A stretch of 23,603 bases of DNA from NCBI GenBank assembly GCA_946482325.1, contig CAMLRA010000050.1, positions 1 through 23,603 of the forward strand, in the 5' to 3' direction. The position numbers were made by a program, and so were the translations under genes. This document shows positions 1 to 7,322 of this stretch, piece by piece (within the stretch, counting starts at the first letter, position 1; the number at the start of each line of letters is the position of its first letter). The DNA is from an uncultured Chromatiaceae bacterium (GTDB lineage Bacteria > Pseudomonadota > Gammaproteobacteria > Enterobacterales > Alteromonadaceae). Under the pieces are notes generated by a model. That model was not told the origin of the DNA, ran no database searches, and saw only the letters and a program-made list of their open reading frames with translations.

Positions 1-2
1 AC

Positions 3-182
3 TTTTTTACCGCACCGGATCTAATGGATTTCAGCTGGACGCAAGCCTATCCGGAGCAACCGGCACCGCAGCGCAATGCAGACGGTAAAATCAGTGATTT
101 TTGTGGTGTGATGGTGCAAAAACCATATTTAGGCGCTTTTGCCAGTGAAGAGTTTTGTCACAAGCCTGCGCAGAAACCCTGA
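3..182 (+). CDS. C-terminal fragment of an unrecognised protein
   Basis: An open frame enters from the left edge and stops at TGA 180-182, leaving 59 residues. No start codon or ribosome binding site is visible, so the gene begins outside the window. The visible part is polar and aromatic-rich (segments DFSWTQAYPEQ and FCGVMVQKPYLGAF), has two cysteines and no membrane segment. I do not recognise the family. It converges on the minus-strand hydrolase gene ending at 239, with only 56 bases between the two stops. That supports it being a real coding end, as does the hairpin overlapping its stop codon. The short length leaves some risk that it is a chance frame. Confidence 0.5.
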   Translation, partial: FFTAPDLMDFSWTQAYPEQPAPQRNADGKISDFCGVMVQKPYLGAFASEEFCHKPAQKP

Positions 183-211
183 CAGTCCGGTACACTGTGC
201 TGGCGCTGTCA
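180..211. terminator. Possible weak hairpin between convergent genes
   Basis: TGACAG (180-185) pairs with CTGTCA (206-211), and inside it CCGG (187-190) can pair with CTGG (200-203) with one G-U pair, leaving a 9-base loop. It lies between the convergent gene ends at 182 and 239 and overlaps the plus-strand stop codon. There is no clear T-run on either side, so Rho-independent termination is only a possibility. Confidence 0.25.
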
Positions 212-238
212 GATGATAAAGATGCGTCAGGCCGCTGC

Positions 239-1987
239 TCAGGCTGACGCTGTTAGCCGGTGTAAAAAGTCGACCGATGACTTCATCAGTACAGCCAAAT
301 GCCCTTCGCCGCTCAGCGTATGGTTGGCGCCCGCGATCTCCAGACATTCAGCCTGCGCTCTGAGGTGCTGAAGGTCTGCTCGTTTGAGTAGTTCAACACA
401 CTCAGCTGCAGTTAAATCAGCACCGCTGAGCGTCAGATGCACTGGTACTGACAAGTTCTGCCAGTGTTCAACAGCTTGCAGCACCGCCTGATCTGGGCTC
501 AGCGCGGGCAAGGTATCTGGTTTTGTCTCCGACTCTGCAAGCTTTTCAGCGGCTTGTTGGTCTGCATGATGATCAGCAGTACTGGCCTGCAAAAAGCGTT
601 TTAGTGAGGCAATACTGGTTTTGAGGTTGAACCTGCCCGTCAGCAGTTTTTGCCAGAACTCTTTGCTTATAAGTCGTTGTAAATAATAAAACTTCAACAT
701 GGTACGGGCATGGTTTTGCTGTAGCCGGCACCAAGGGTTAACTAATAATAAGGCTTTGGGCTGCAAGCCGGGGCTCGCCAATAAAGCCGCCGTCGCGCCG
801 TCGCACAATCCAAACAGCACAACAGGGCAGGGTTTGCCAAACCAGCGTTCAAGCTGGACCGGCAACTCAGTCAGATCATGGCTGTGGCTGATAAAATCGC
901 CTGGCGAGCCTTGTGCATCACCATAACCGGGAAAATCAAAACGCAGGCTGGCAAAACCGGCCTGTTGCCAATATTGGGCTAGTTGTTGCTGCATGCGGTG
1001 ACTGCCAGCTTTGGTTTGCGCACCGCCGTTTACCATCACGACCAAAAAATCTGATTTTGCCGGCTGATAGATGCCAAGACTTTGATTGTTGCCAAATTGC
1101 AGCGGGATGATTTGCGGCTCCAGAATAGCAACTGCGTCTCCAATTCTGGCATTGCCGTTCTTGCAGTTCTTGTTGAACTGGCTGATATTTTTTCTGTCGC
1201 CGCTGAGTACAGCTACAGTCGCAGCTAATAAAGCCTGAGTGTCGACGGGTTCCTGACTGAGCCAATAGGGCTGGCCGTTGACTGCTTGTATCAAAATATT
1301 GGGATGCGTTTGCTGTATTCTGAGACTGGCTGGGGAGAGCTGACCGCTCAGGGTTGATTCAAACCAAAACAGCGGGCTGATATCGGCTGGCAGGTCAGTT
1401 TGCAGTTTTGCTGCTTCTGTGCGGATGTCTAGCGGAATGGTATAACCCGCCACAGATAAGAATTCTGTGTTGTACTCCGCGTCATCAGCAGGCTGTTCAC
1501 TCAATTGCTGCAGGCGCTGTAATTGCTGCCAGAAGCGCCTTGCATCTAATTGCGGTTGCCAGAGCAGAACCTGTCCAAGCGGCACTGTTTGTCTGATGTC
1601 GGCCAGCCAATCCAGCAACAGCGCCGCGCCAAAACGACAACCCAGCACATGCACCTGCTGATATCCCGTCAGCTGTGGCAGGAAACTCAACATATCTTGC
1701 CGCCATTGTTGTAGCGAAATGTTGTGAAAATCACCTTCGCTGTCACCGGTGCCGTAAAAATCTGGCAAATAACAGTCGATGCCTGCACCGGGTTTGGCAG
1801 CAGTACCTGCCGTGGCCAGTGTAGCGGCAAGTGTGGCAAAAACCCGACGACAACAATTCATTTCTTCCGCAAAAGGCGGCAGTATCAACAGCGCTGCATT
1901 ATTCGTTTCAGCATACCAGCGGGTCAGCAACCACAGCCCTTGTCCGCCCTGGATATACTCAGCGTCAAGTGTATAAGACTTTGTCAC
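239..1987 (-). CDS. Fused exosortase A system-associated hydrolases (type 2 + type 1)
   Basis: A 582-residue protein made of two alpha/beta-hydrolase units. Residues about 1-265 match exosortase A-associated hydrolase 2 (family TIGR03101 as I recall it): PPFAEEMN at 37-44, then DFYGTGDSEGDF, LLWQP and a GQPYW motif. Residues about 300-580 match hydrolase 1 (TIGR03100): NGGAQTKAGSHR at 320-331, RFDFPGYGD, NPW, and YYLQRL...GRFNLK. In unit 2 the nucleophile elbow reads GCRFG (116-120), with Arg118 where Ser is usual. In unit 1 it reads GLCDG (393-397), putting Cys395 at the nucleophile, with Asp524 and His556 as likely partners. The two are normally separate genes of about 250-290 residues. A polar linker (about 265-300) and an Ala/Gln/Asp-rich insert (about 466-500) are visible. 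The GTG start overlaps the preceding stop as GTGA, with AAGGA six bases upstream. The function of both families is unproven; a role in EPS processing or lipid-carrier chemistry is inferred from context. Confidence 0.88.
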   Translation of the reverse strand: MTKSYTLDAEYIQGGQGLWLLTRWYAETNNAALLILPPFAEEMNCCRRVFATLAATLATAGTAAKPGAGIDCYLPDFYGTGDSEGDFHNISLQQWRQDMLSFLPQLTGYQQVHVLGCRFGAALLLDWLADIRQTVPLGQVLLWQPQLDARRFWQQLQRLQQLSEQPADDAEYNTEFLSVAGYTIPLDIRTEAAKLQTDLPADISPLFWFESTLSGQLSPASLRIQQTHPNILIQAVNGQPYWLSQEPVDTQALLAATVAVLSGDRKNISQFNKNCKNGNARIGDAVAILEPQIIPLQFGNNQSLGIYQPAKSDFLVVMVNGGAQTKAGSHRMQQQLAQYWQQAGFASLRFDFPGYGDAQGSPGDFISHSHDLTELPVQLERWFGKPCPVVLFGLCDGATAALLASPGLQPKALLLVNPWCRLQQNHARTMLKFYYLQRLISKEFWQKLLTGRFNLKTSIASLKRFLQASTADHHADQQAAEKLAESETKPDTLPALSPDQAVLQAVEHWQNLSVPVHLTLSGADLTAAECVELLKRADLQHLRAQAECLEIAGANHTLSGEGHLAVLMKSSVDFLHRLTASA

Positions 1988-3027
1988 AACAATTCCTTTG
2001 TCTTGGGCTTAACTTTGGTCCTGAGTTTTTGTAACCAGGTTTTCAGGCTCTGCAGGGCATACTGCGAGAGCGCATTGAGATTGTTCAGTCTGAAAGCGGT
2101 TACCCGATACAGCGGGCTGCAACTATCCATCCACTGCGCTTTATATGCATCATCGCCAGTCAGAAAGTCCAAGGTGTGCACCTGGTCCTGAGTCATCACA
2201 TAGTCTACCAGCGCAGCGGTGAGCACAGTTCCGGGGGAAAGGGCGTCAAACTGCTGATCCTGTGCCAGTTTATAAATAGCCGCAACACCGTCAGCTACCA
2301 GCCAGCACTGCACGGCGATCGGCTGTTCCGCAATGTACAGGACGCCTAAGCGCAGCGTCCCCTCATCCGAGCTCTGCCGCAGTAACTGGTTAATAAAATC
2401 CGGTGTTGGTTCAGCGGGTTTCCAACTGCGTTGATAGACTTGCCAATATGCCTGCTGCAGCGGTTCGCTGATCTGTGTTGAAATGCTGATTATGGCGCCG
2501 AGCTGATCGAGTTTTTTCTTTTTCCGGGCAATGGTATGACGTAACTGCGAGCTGCGCTGCTTCCAGTAATCAGCGGTAGACGCTTGCCAGTTTTGACTGA
2601 TAGGGCGGGCAATTAAGCCCCAGCCGGGGATGTTTGCACAGCGCAATGCACCAAGCTCTGTCGCGCTCACTGGTTCCAGTTGTAGTTGACTGCATTGGGG
2701 CTGGAACTCACTAAGCCGCTGAAAACATTGCCGCCACTGTGTTTCATTCGCCGGAGGTGTTGGTCCCAGGGCACAACTGTAATAGTTACTCAGACTTTTG
2801 GCGCGACGGCCTGAGTGCTCCACATAAAGCGCCAGTTGCCAGCGCTCTTTTGCGTCGTTTTCAGTTTCATTTTGCAAATAAAAACAATGCTGCCAGTTCA
2901 GGCCAACAAAATTCGCCAGCGCTTGATACCAAGTCCCTGGCCTTTGCCAAGGCTGCAGTATGGTGTGTGTCTCAACAGCTACATCAGTACATGTCTGGTG
3001 TTTTGTTTGGACCTCAGGCTCTGCCAT
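1984..3027 (-). CDS. CelD/FemAB-like GNAT-fold transferase
   Basis: A 347-residue protein whose C-terminal half fits the Acetyltransf_6 (CelD/BcsL-like, FemAB-related) fold. YWKQRSSQLRHTIARKKKKL (about 154-173) followed by LGAIIS is the basic helix typical of the family. The DFLTGDDAYKAQW segment (287-299) corresponds to the family's DFLRGDxxYKxxW signature. Such proteins transfer acyl or aminoacyl groups, and relatives are common in EPS loci, including exosortase-associated ones. No signal peptide or membrane segment is seen, so it should act in the cytoplasm. It overlaps the upstream ATP-grasp gene by 14 bases and the downstream hydrolase by 4, so the three form one unit. ATG 3027 follows an AAAGG-like sequence at short spacing, so the start is only moderately supported. 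The donor and acceptor cannot be told from the sequence. Confidence 0.8.
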   Translation of the reverse strand: MAEPEVQTKHQTCTDVAVETHTILQPWQRPGTWYQALANFVGLNWQHCFYLQNETENDAKERWQLALYVEHSGRRAKSLSNYYSCALGPTPPANETQWRQCFQRLSEFQPQCSQLQLEPVSATELGALRCANIPGWGLIARPISQNWQASTADYWKQRSSQLRHTIARKKKKLDQLGAIISISTQISEPLQQAYWQVYQRSWKPAEPTPDFINQLLRQSSDEGTLRLGVLYIAEQPIAVQCWLVADGVAAIYKLAQDQQFDALSPGTVLTAALVDYVMTQDQVHTLDFLTGDDAYKAQWMDSCSPLYRVTAFRLNNLNALSQYALQSLKTWLQKLRTKVKPKTKELL

Positions 3028-4234
3028 AAGCCTTTCTCATTGTCCGATCCAGCCGTTTGAGTGGTACGTTCATCCGGGTCGGGCCGATTTGGTCCGGCCG
3101 GACGTTCAGTTCAATCATTTTCGGGCCATCAGTCGCAATTGCGACATCAACACCTGCAAGATGCACATGTGGAAAAGCCCGCAGCGCCTGACCCGCCAGC
3201 TGCAGACATTCCTGCCAATAAGGCAGCTGTACGCCGGCGATTTGCGCACCAGAGTCAGGATGTTGCTGCAGCAAACGCCAGGGTTCTTGTTTGTTAAAGC
3301 CAAATTCTAAGCGCCCTGTGGCGAGATCGACCGGGCAGGACAGGCCGCCACTGCTGGTGTTATCAACCAGACTGCCTTTTTGACCGACGCGTAAAAAGGC
3401 GCAGGCAACTTCAGTACGATCCGGTAACTGATAAACCCAAATGCGCAGTGTGTTGACTGACTGCGGATGAAATTGGGCGACCACAGGATGTTGTTCCAGA
3501 TAATGTTCAATGATGTAACCGTCCGGGTTTTGCCGCGCTTGGTCCCACCATTGCTGTAGGGTGGTGACAGCGCCGCTGAACGGATGTTCAAACCAGACGT
3601 CATCTGCGTCAGCGCAGACTTTAAAGGCACAAAAGCCTGCCCCCCCAAAGCCTTCAACCGGCTTTAAGCAGATTTTATGGCCGGCTAACAATACACAAAG
3701 CTCACGGAAATCAGCGAAGCTTCGCAGCGGCGCGCCTGACGCGCAAACGCCGGATTGTTGATGGAAAAATGCGATAAATGCAGGTGTGGGGACTTGTTGC
3801 AGTGTCAGAACTGCCTTTTCAACGACCTTGTGCTGTGAGGTTTTCTGATAAGGCAAAGCGTTCCAGCGGTCAATCAAGGCGTTGTATTCTTTGCGGTTAG
3901 CATGTTCCCATTTGTCCGCAAACGGGATCTCCGGACGCCAAAACCGGCTTTGCAAATAGGAGCCCGGGCCTATCCCCCGGATGGCCAGCAACAGGCTCAT
4001 CTCCAGCAACTGACGCCACTTGGGTAACTGTGGTTCTTGCAGCAGGTCCAATGCCTGCCAGCAGCGACGGATATCATGGATAACTTTTGTCAAAACAGTT
4101 CCTTGTAAGCACAGCACATCGAACCGCGATATTAACTGAAGTGAAGGAAATTGAACAGGCAGCATGCGGCTGTGCTGGATAGGGTATCCGCGAATCAGCC
4201 GCTGACAAAACTTAATCGATGACGAGAGGGTCAA
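3014..4234 (-). CDS. Sugar-transfer-associated ATP-grasp protein
   Basis: A 406-residue protein of the ATP-grasp class seen in polysaccharide loci (alpha-L-glutamate-ligase-related, Pfam ATPgrasp_ST type). Visible ATP-grasp features are LKPVEGFGGAG (190-200, with Lys191 and a glycine-rich lid loop), IIEHYLEQHP (241-250), NTLRIWV with Arg264, and IELNVRPDQIG (374-384) supplying metal-binding Glu375 and Asn377. The family is expected to couple ATP to joining a carboxylate with an amine; its substrate here is unknown. It is the first gene of the minus-strand unit 4234-239 and diverges from the lipoprotein gene with about 52 bases between them. The start is uncertain. TTG 4234 has GGGG directly against it, which is poor spacing, and the next in-frame ATG (4165) has no clear ribosome binding site. 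Using ATG would remove 23 residues and leave the ATP-grasp core intact. Confidence 0.83.
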   Translation of the reverse strand: MTLSSSIKFCQRLIRGYPIQHSRMLPVQFPSLQLISRFDVLCLQGTVLTKVIHDIRRCWQALDLLQEPQLPKWRQLLEMSLLLAIRGIGPGSYLQSRFWRPEIPFADKWEHANRKEYNALIDRWNALPYQKTSQHKVVEKAVLTLQQVPTPAFIAFFHQQSGVCASGAPLRSFADFRELCVLLAGHKICLKPVEGFGGAGFCAFKVCADADDVWFEHPFSGAVTTLQQWWDQARQNPDGYIIEHYLEQHPVVAQFHPQSVNTLRIWVYQLPDRTEVACAFLRVGQKGSLVDNTSSGGLSCPVDLATGRLEFGFNKQEPWRLLQQHPDSGAQIAGVQLPYWQECLQLAGQALRAFPHVHLAGVDVAIATDGPKMIELNVRPDQIGPTRMNVPLKRLDRTMRKAYGRA

Positions 4235-4248
4235 CCCCTTTATCCCTG

Positions 4249-4257
4249 TGGCATAAT
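4249..4257 (+). promoter_or_regulatory. Candidate extended -10 promoter for the lipoprotein gene
   Basis: TGGCATAAT lies at 4249-4257: an extended -10 TG one base before CATAAT, which differs from TATAAT at one position. It sits 29 bases upstream of the ATG at 4287, giving a short leader. No good -35 box is seen at the usual spacing. On the other strand the overlapping TATTAT (4258 to 4253) could serve as a -10 for the divergent ATP-grasp gene, so the two promoters may share this spot. Confidence 0.4.
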
Positions 4258-4286
4258 AGAGCTGGATTCAAGCATTGGAGCAAAGG

Positions 4287-7262
4287 ATGACAAGGCTATT
4301 ACTGAAAATTGGACTGCTGCTATTCGCAATGACGGTGTTGGCTGGCTGTGGTGGCGGTGGTGGTGGTTCAACACCGGCACCCACTCCGGTCGTGACTAAC
4401 AAAACGGTGCAGCTAACCATTAATGGCACCGGAACGGTCCGCCTCAGTGATGGCCAGACTTGCCAGCAAAGCTGTACCTTGACTGTCAGCAGCACGAGTG
4501 TGGAATTGACGCCACAGGCTGCTGAAGCCAGCCAGTTTGAGAGCTGGCAGCAAGATTGCACCGGCACCGGCAGCTGCCGGCTAGATTTGTCGACTGCGGC
4601 ATCAGCCAAAGTGGTTGCCAGTTTTGTGCCGCGTAATATTGATATCCGATTGAACTCTCAGGCTGGCGGCAGTATTGACTACAGCAGTGGTACTATCCGC
4701 GGCACTTGCAGCGCCAGCTGCACCGCAAGCATTCCATATGGCGCAACAGTGCTATTGCAAGCTAAATCAACAACTTACCATGATTTCGCCGGCTGGCTGA
4801 ATGTCTGTAGCAGTACTGCGACGACACCGAGCTGCGAGATTGTTGTTCGCGAGCCTGTCAGTCTCACAGCAAAATTTGTGAACCGTCAGGTTGATTTACG
4901 CATCATCGTGAGTGGACAAGGCGAAGTGGGCAGTACAGCGCTGACAGCGCCGTGCCGCGGCGATTGTACTGCCAAAGTGAATGCTGGCAGCCAGATTGAA
5001 TTAAACGCTGTTGCCGATGCCGGACAAAGTTTCAGTGGGTTCAGCGAGCCATGCACCACAGCCACACCGTGCACACTGACAATGGATGCAAACAAAACAG
5101 TCAGTGCCGGCTTTGTCGCGGACAAAACTGTTGATAGCGCCAACTATGTCGTGGTCAGTAATCCAACTGAACAGGCCATCACCAATCTTCCACTGCAGTT
5201 TGCCCGACCTTTTGTTGAAGGCGAAATCAGCCAATTACCGCAGCTGAAACTCGGCGAACAACTGTTGTCGACTCAGGCGGACGTCAAACAGCGTCATGCT
5301 GATGGTAGCGTGCGCCACGCCATTATTAGTGTGGTAGTGCCGCAAATCCCAGCCGGCGGCAGCGTCCGGTTGCAGTTTGTGAATCAGGCGCCATTACCCA
5401 ACCAATCCGGTTTAACTGCTGAACAAATGCTGGCGGATGAATTTGATTTTGACGCACAAATCAAAGCAACTTTTACCGGGAATCAGGTCCAAACGCGCTC
5501 GGCGCGGGACATGCTGAGCAAAGGCAAGTTTAGTTACTGGGCGCAAGGACCCGTCGCAACCACAGTACTGATTGCCGATCACAGTCTGGAGCGCACCGCT
5601 GATTTTGGCAGTGATGCCCACAGGTCAGTTCGACCGTTGTTTTATGCCACCTTCTGGCCGACCATCAAAAAAGTACAGGTGCGTTTTATTGGTGAAATCA
5701 CCAATACACAGGCTTTGCAGGACCAGAGCTACGATCTGACGCTGAGCGGCGGCTGGAAAAATCCGCAGCAGTTGTATCAGGAAACTGCATTGCCGCATCA
5801 GGCGATGACACGCTGGACCCGGCAGTTCTGGCTGGGTACAGCGGTACCGGTGGTGTCGCTGAATCATCAGGTGGGTTATCTGGTACGCACCAAGCTCATT
5901 CCGAATTTTGACAGCAGCCGGAAAATTCCGGAATCAACCATTAGCGCCCGGCATAAGTCCTGGTTAACGGCGGACAACAGCCTCTATGGCGGTGGCCAGT
6001 GGCAAAAAGCTATGGCGACAGCCGGTGGCCGTCAGGAAATTGGCATTTATCCGTCATGGACTGTGCGCTGGTTATTCAGCGGCGACTGGCGTTTGACCGA
6101 GATTGCGCTGCGCCAGGCGGAAATGAGCGGCGGCTGGCCCTATCATGTGCGAGAAGGCGACGCGGAGCGGACTTTTGATGAAGCTAAAACGGTTTCCGGG
6201 CTTGGCCGCATTTTATCGATTAATCAGGGGGGCCGGCCGACAGCCTGGCTGACGCGGATTGACTGGCATGAAATTGTCGCCAAAGACAAAATTATTCCAG
6301 TGGCACCGCTTGGCAGCACCCGCTGGAACCCGGATGTTGCTCACCACCCGGATATGAGCTCGGCGCAATATTTGCTGACCGGTGATTATTATTTCCTTGA
6401 GCAAAGCTGGTTCTCCGCCGCTTACACGACGATGGATAACAACGCCACGGCGAAAAGCAGCACACTGGGCCGGGGGCCAACCGGCAGCGAAGGCGCTTTA
6501 TATGCTGATGAATCCCGAGCCCAGGGCTGGGCACTCAGAACCCGCGTGCATACTGCATCCATCACGCCGGATGGACTGCCGGAGCGGCTGTATTTTGAGA
6601 CGCTCACGCACAAAGCGCTGGCGTTGTGGGAAGGTTTATTTAATGTGCAAAACCCGAAACAGGCGTATCCGGATCTGTGGAACTTTGCCCGCAACACCAT
6701 AGCGCCAAAAGAGTTTCCCAATAGCAAAGGCGTGCCTTCGCCACTTGGGCAGTGGAGTCATTCGGCGGCGCGCGATACCAGCTATACCGATGAATTTTAT
6801 GATTACACCAAAGCGGCCGGTGGGTCGTCGCCGTGGATGGCGCATCTGGTGATTTTAGCGCTGGGTCGCGCTGAGGAACTGGGTTATCCGGCCGGGCCGA
6901 TGAAAGCTTATGTTGGCCGCATGCTGACCGGTCCTGCGGCCGAGCCGAATTTTGCGCTCGAACTGTTGTCGGCCTATCGTCAGCCTTCTATTCGTCAGCC
7001 GGACGGCTTATGGTTCGACAGCTGGTTAAAAGTACAGGATGCGTACCTGCCAGCGTTTCGGACCGACACTATCGCGCGCTATCAGCCCGACGCTGCGGTG
7101 GATGAGGAGTTCGGTTACGACTCTATCGTCTGGGGCACGTCGTCTTATCTACAGGACCTGCCAAACGGCGACAAAGTATTTAATTTTTATAACACGCGCT
7201 TAAGTAACAAAACCGATTTTAACGGCAACCCGAAATGGGCAATTTTGCCGCGGAAAAAATAA
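4287..7262 (+). CDS. Outer-membrane lipoprotein, polysaccharide-lyase-like, with N-terminal cysteine repeats
   Basis: A 991-residue lipoprotein. After a basic and hydrophobic signal, the lipobox LAGC puts the lipid on Cys21, followed by polyglycine and a Pro/Thr spacer. There is no Asp at +2, which in enteric bacteria favours outer-membrane sorting. Residues about 41-277 hold three beta-rich repeats resembling InlB B-type bacterial repeats, each with four cysteines. Residues about 285-365 (YVVVSNPTEQAITNLPLQF, then RHADGSVRHAIISVVVPQIP) resemble the N-terminal RIFT-barrel domain of exo-rhamnogalacturonan lyases (PcRGLX/YetA type). The remaining 600 residues are Trp/Tyr/His-rich and helical, and could be an (alpha/alpha) toroid as in many lyases. 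I chose ATG 4287 over TTG 4275 because GGAG at 4277-4280 is six bases upstream of it. It faces away from the biosynthetic operons and is followed by the propeller gene. Cleavage of EPS or another uronate polymer is inferred; catalytic residues cannot be assigned. Confidence 0.72.
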   Translation: MTRLLLKIGLLLFAMTVLAGCGGGGGGSTPAPTPVVTNKTVQLTINGTGTVRLSDGQTCQQSCTLTVSSTSVELTPQAAEASQFESWQQDCTGTGSCRLDLSTAASAKVVASFVPRNIDIRLNSQAGGSIDYSSGTIRGTCSASCTASIPYGATVLLQAKSTTYHDFAGWLNVCSSTATTPSCEIVVREPVSLTAKFVNRQVDLRIIVSGQGEVGSTALTAPCRGDCTAKVNAGSQIELNAVADAGQSFSGFSEPCTTATPCTLTMDANKTVSAGFVADKTVDSANYVVVSNPTEQAITNLPLQFARPFVEGEISQLPQLKLGEQLLSTQADVKQRHADGSVRHAIISVVVPQIPAGGSVRLQFVNQAPLPNQSGLTAEQMLADEFDFDAQIKATFTGNQVQTRSARDMLSKGKFSYWAQGPVATTVLIADHSLERTADFGSDAHRSVRPLFYATFWPTIKKVQVRFIGEITNTQALQDQSYDLTLSGGWKNPQQLYQETALPHQAMTRWTRQFWLGTAVPVVSLNHQVGYLVRTKLIPNFDSSRKIPESTISARHKSWLTADNSLYGGGQWQKAMATAGGRQEIGIYPSWTVRWLFSGDWRLTEIALRQAEMSGGWPYHVREGDAERTFDEAKTVSGLGRILSINQGGRPTAWLTRIDWHEIVAKDKIIPVAPLGSTRWNPDVAHHPDMSSAQYLLTGDYYFLEQSWFSAAYTTMDNNATAKSSTLGRGPTGSEGALYADESRAQGWALRTRVHTASITPDGLPERLYFETLTHKALALWEGLFNVQNPKQAYPDLWNFARNTIAPKEFPNSKGVPSPLGQWSHSAARDTSYTDEFYDYTKAAGGSSPWMAHLVILALGRAEELGYPAGPMKAYVGRMLTGPAAEPNFALELLSAYRQPSIRQPDGLWFDSWLKVQDAYLPAFRTDTIARYQPDAAVDEEFGYDSIVWGTSSYLQDLPNGDKVFNFYNTRLSNKTDFNGNPKWAILPRKK
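4407..5117 (+). repeat. Three tandem four-cysteine protein repeats within the lipoprotein
   Basis: Three protein-level repeats of about 75-80 residues cover residues 41-114, 117-197 and 201-277 of the lipoprotein. Each has the pattern CxxxC, then 27-28 residues, then C, then 5-8 residues, then C: Cys59/63/91/97, Cys141/145/174/183 and Cys223/227/256/262. Each also has an FxxW/FxGW/FSGF-type core and ends in a V-x-A-x-F motif (VVASFV, LTAKFV, VSAGFV). The DNA copies have diverged, so the repeat is old. Two disulfides per repeat are likely in the periplasm or at the surface. Confidence 0.75.
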
Positions 7263-7322
7263 CTGAACGCAGCGCCGGACGACGCTGACAGCAGCGCAGA
7301 AATAAAGCTGAAGGAGTAGTGG

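Noticed and set aside
936..1265. 109-codon minus-strand frame
   Set aside because: Wholly inside the fused hydrolase gene in another frame, with low-complexity Gln/Arg-rich translation; a shadow.
1724..2191. 155-codon plus-strand frame
   Set aside because: It lies antisense to the hydrolase and GNAT genes, has no ribosome binding site, and its translation matches nothing I recognise; both minus-strand genes have clear family motifs.
4275..4286. TTG start for the lipoprotein, four residues upstream
   Set aside because: GGAG at 4277-4280 lies within this extension and is correctly spaced for ATG 4287, which also gives a normal signal peptide.
4268..4609. 113-codon minus-strand frame opposite the lipoprotein start
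   Set aside because: Its proline run is just the complement of the polyglycine codons of the lipoprotein; no start signals.
4407..5117. DNA-level tandem repeat or recent duplication
   Set aside because: The three units are alike in cysteine and aromatic positions but their DNA has diverged; they are protein domains, not a nucleotide repeat.
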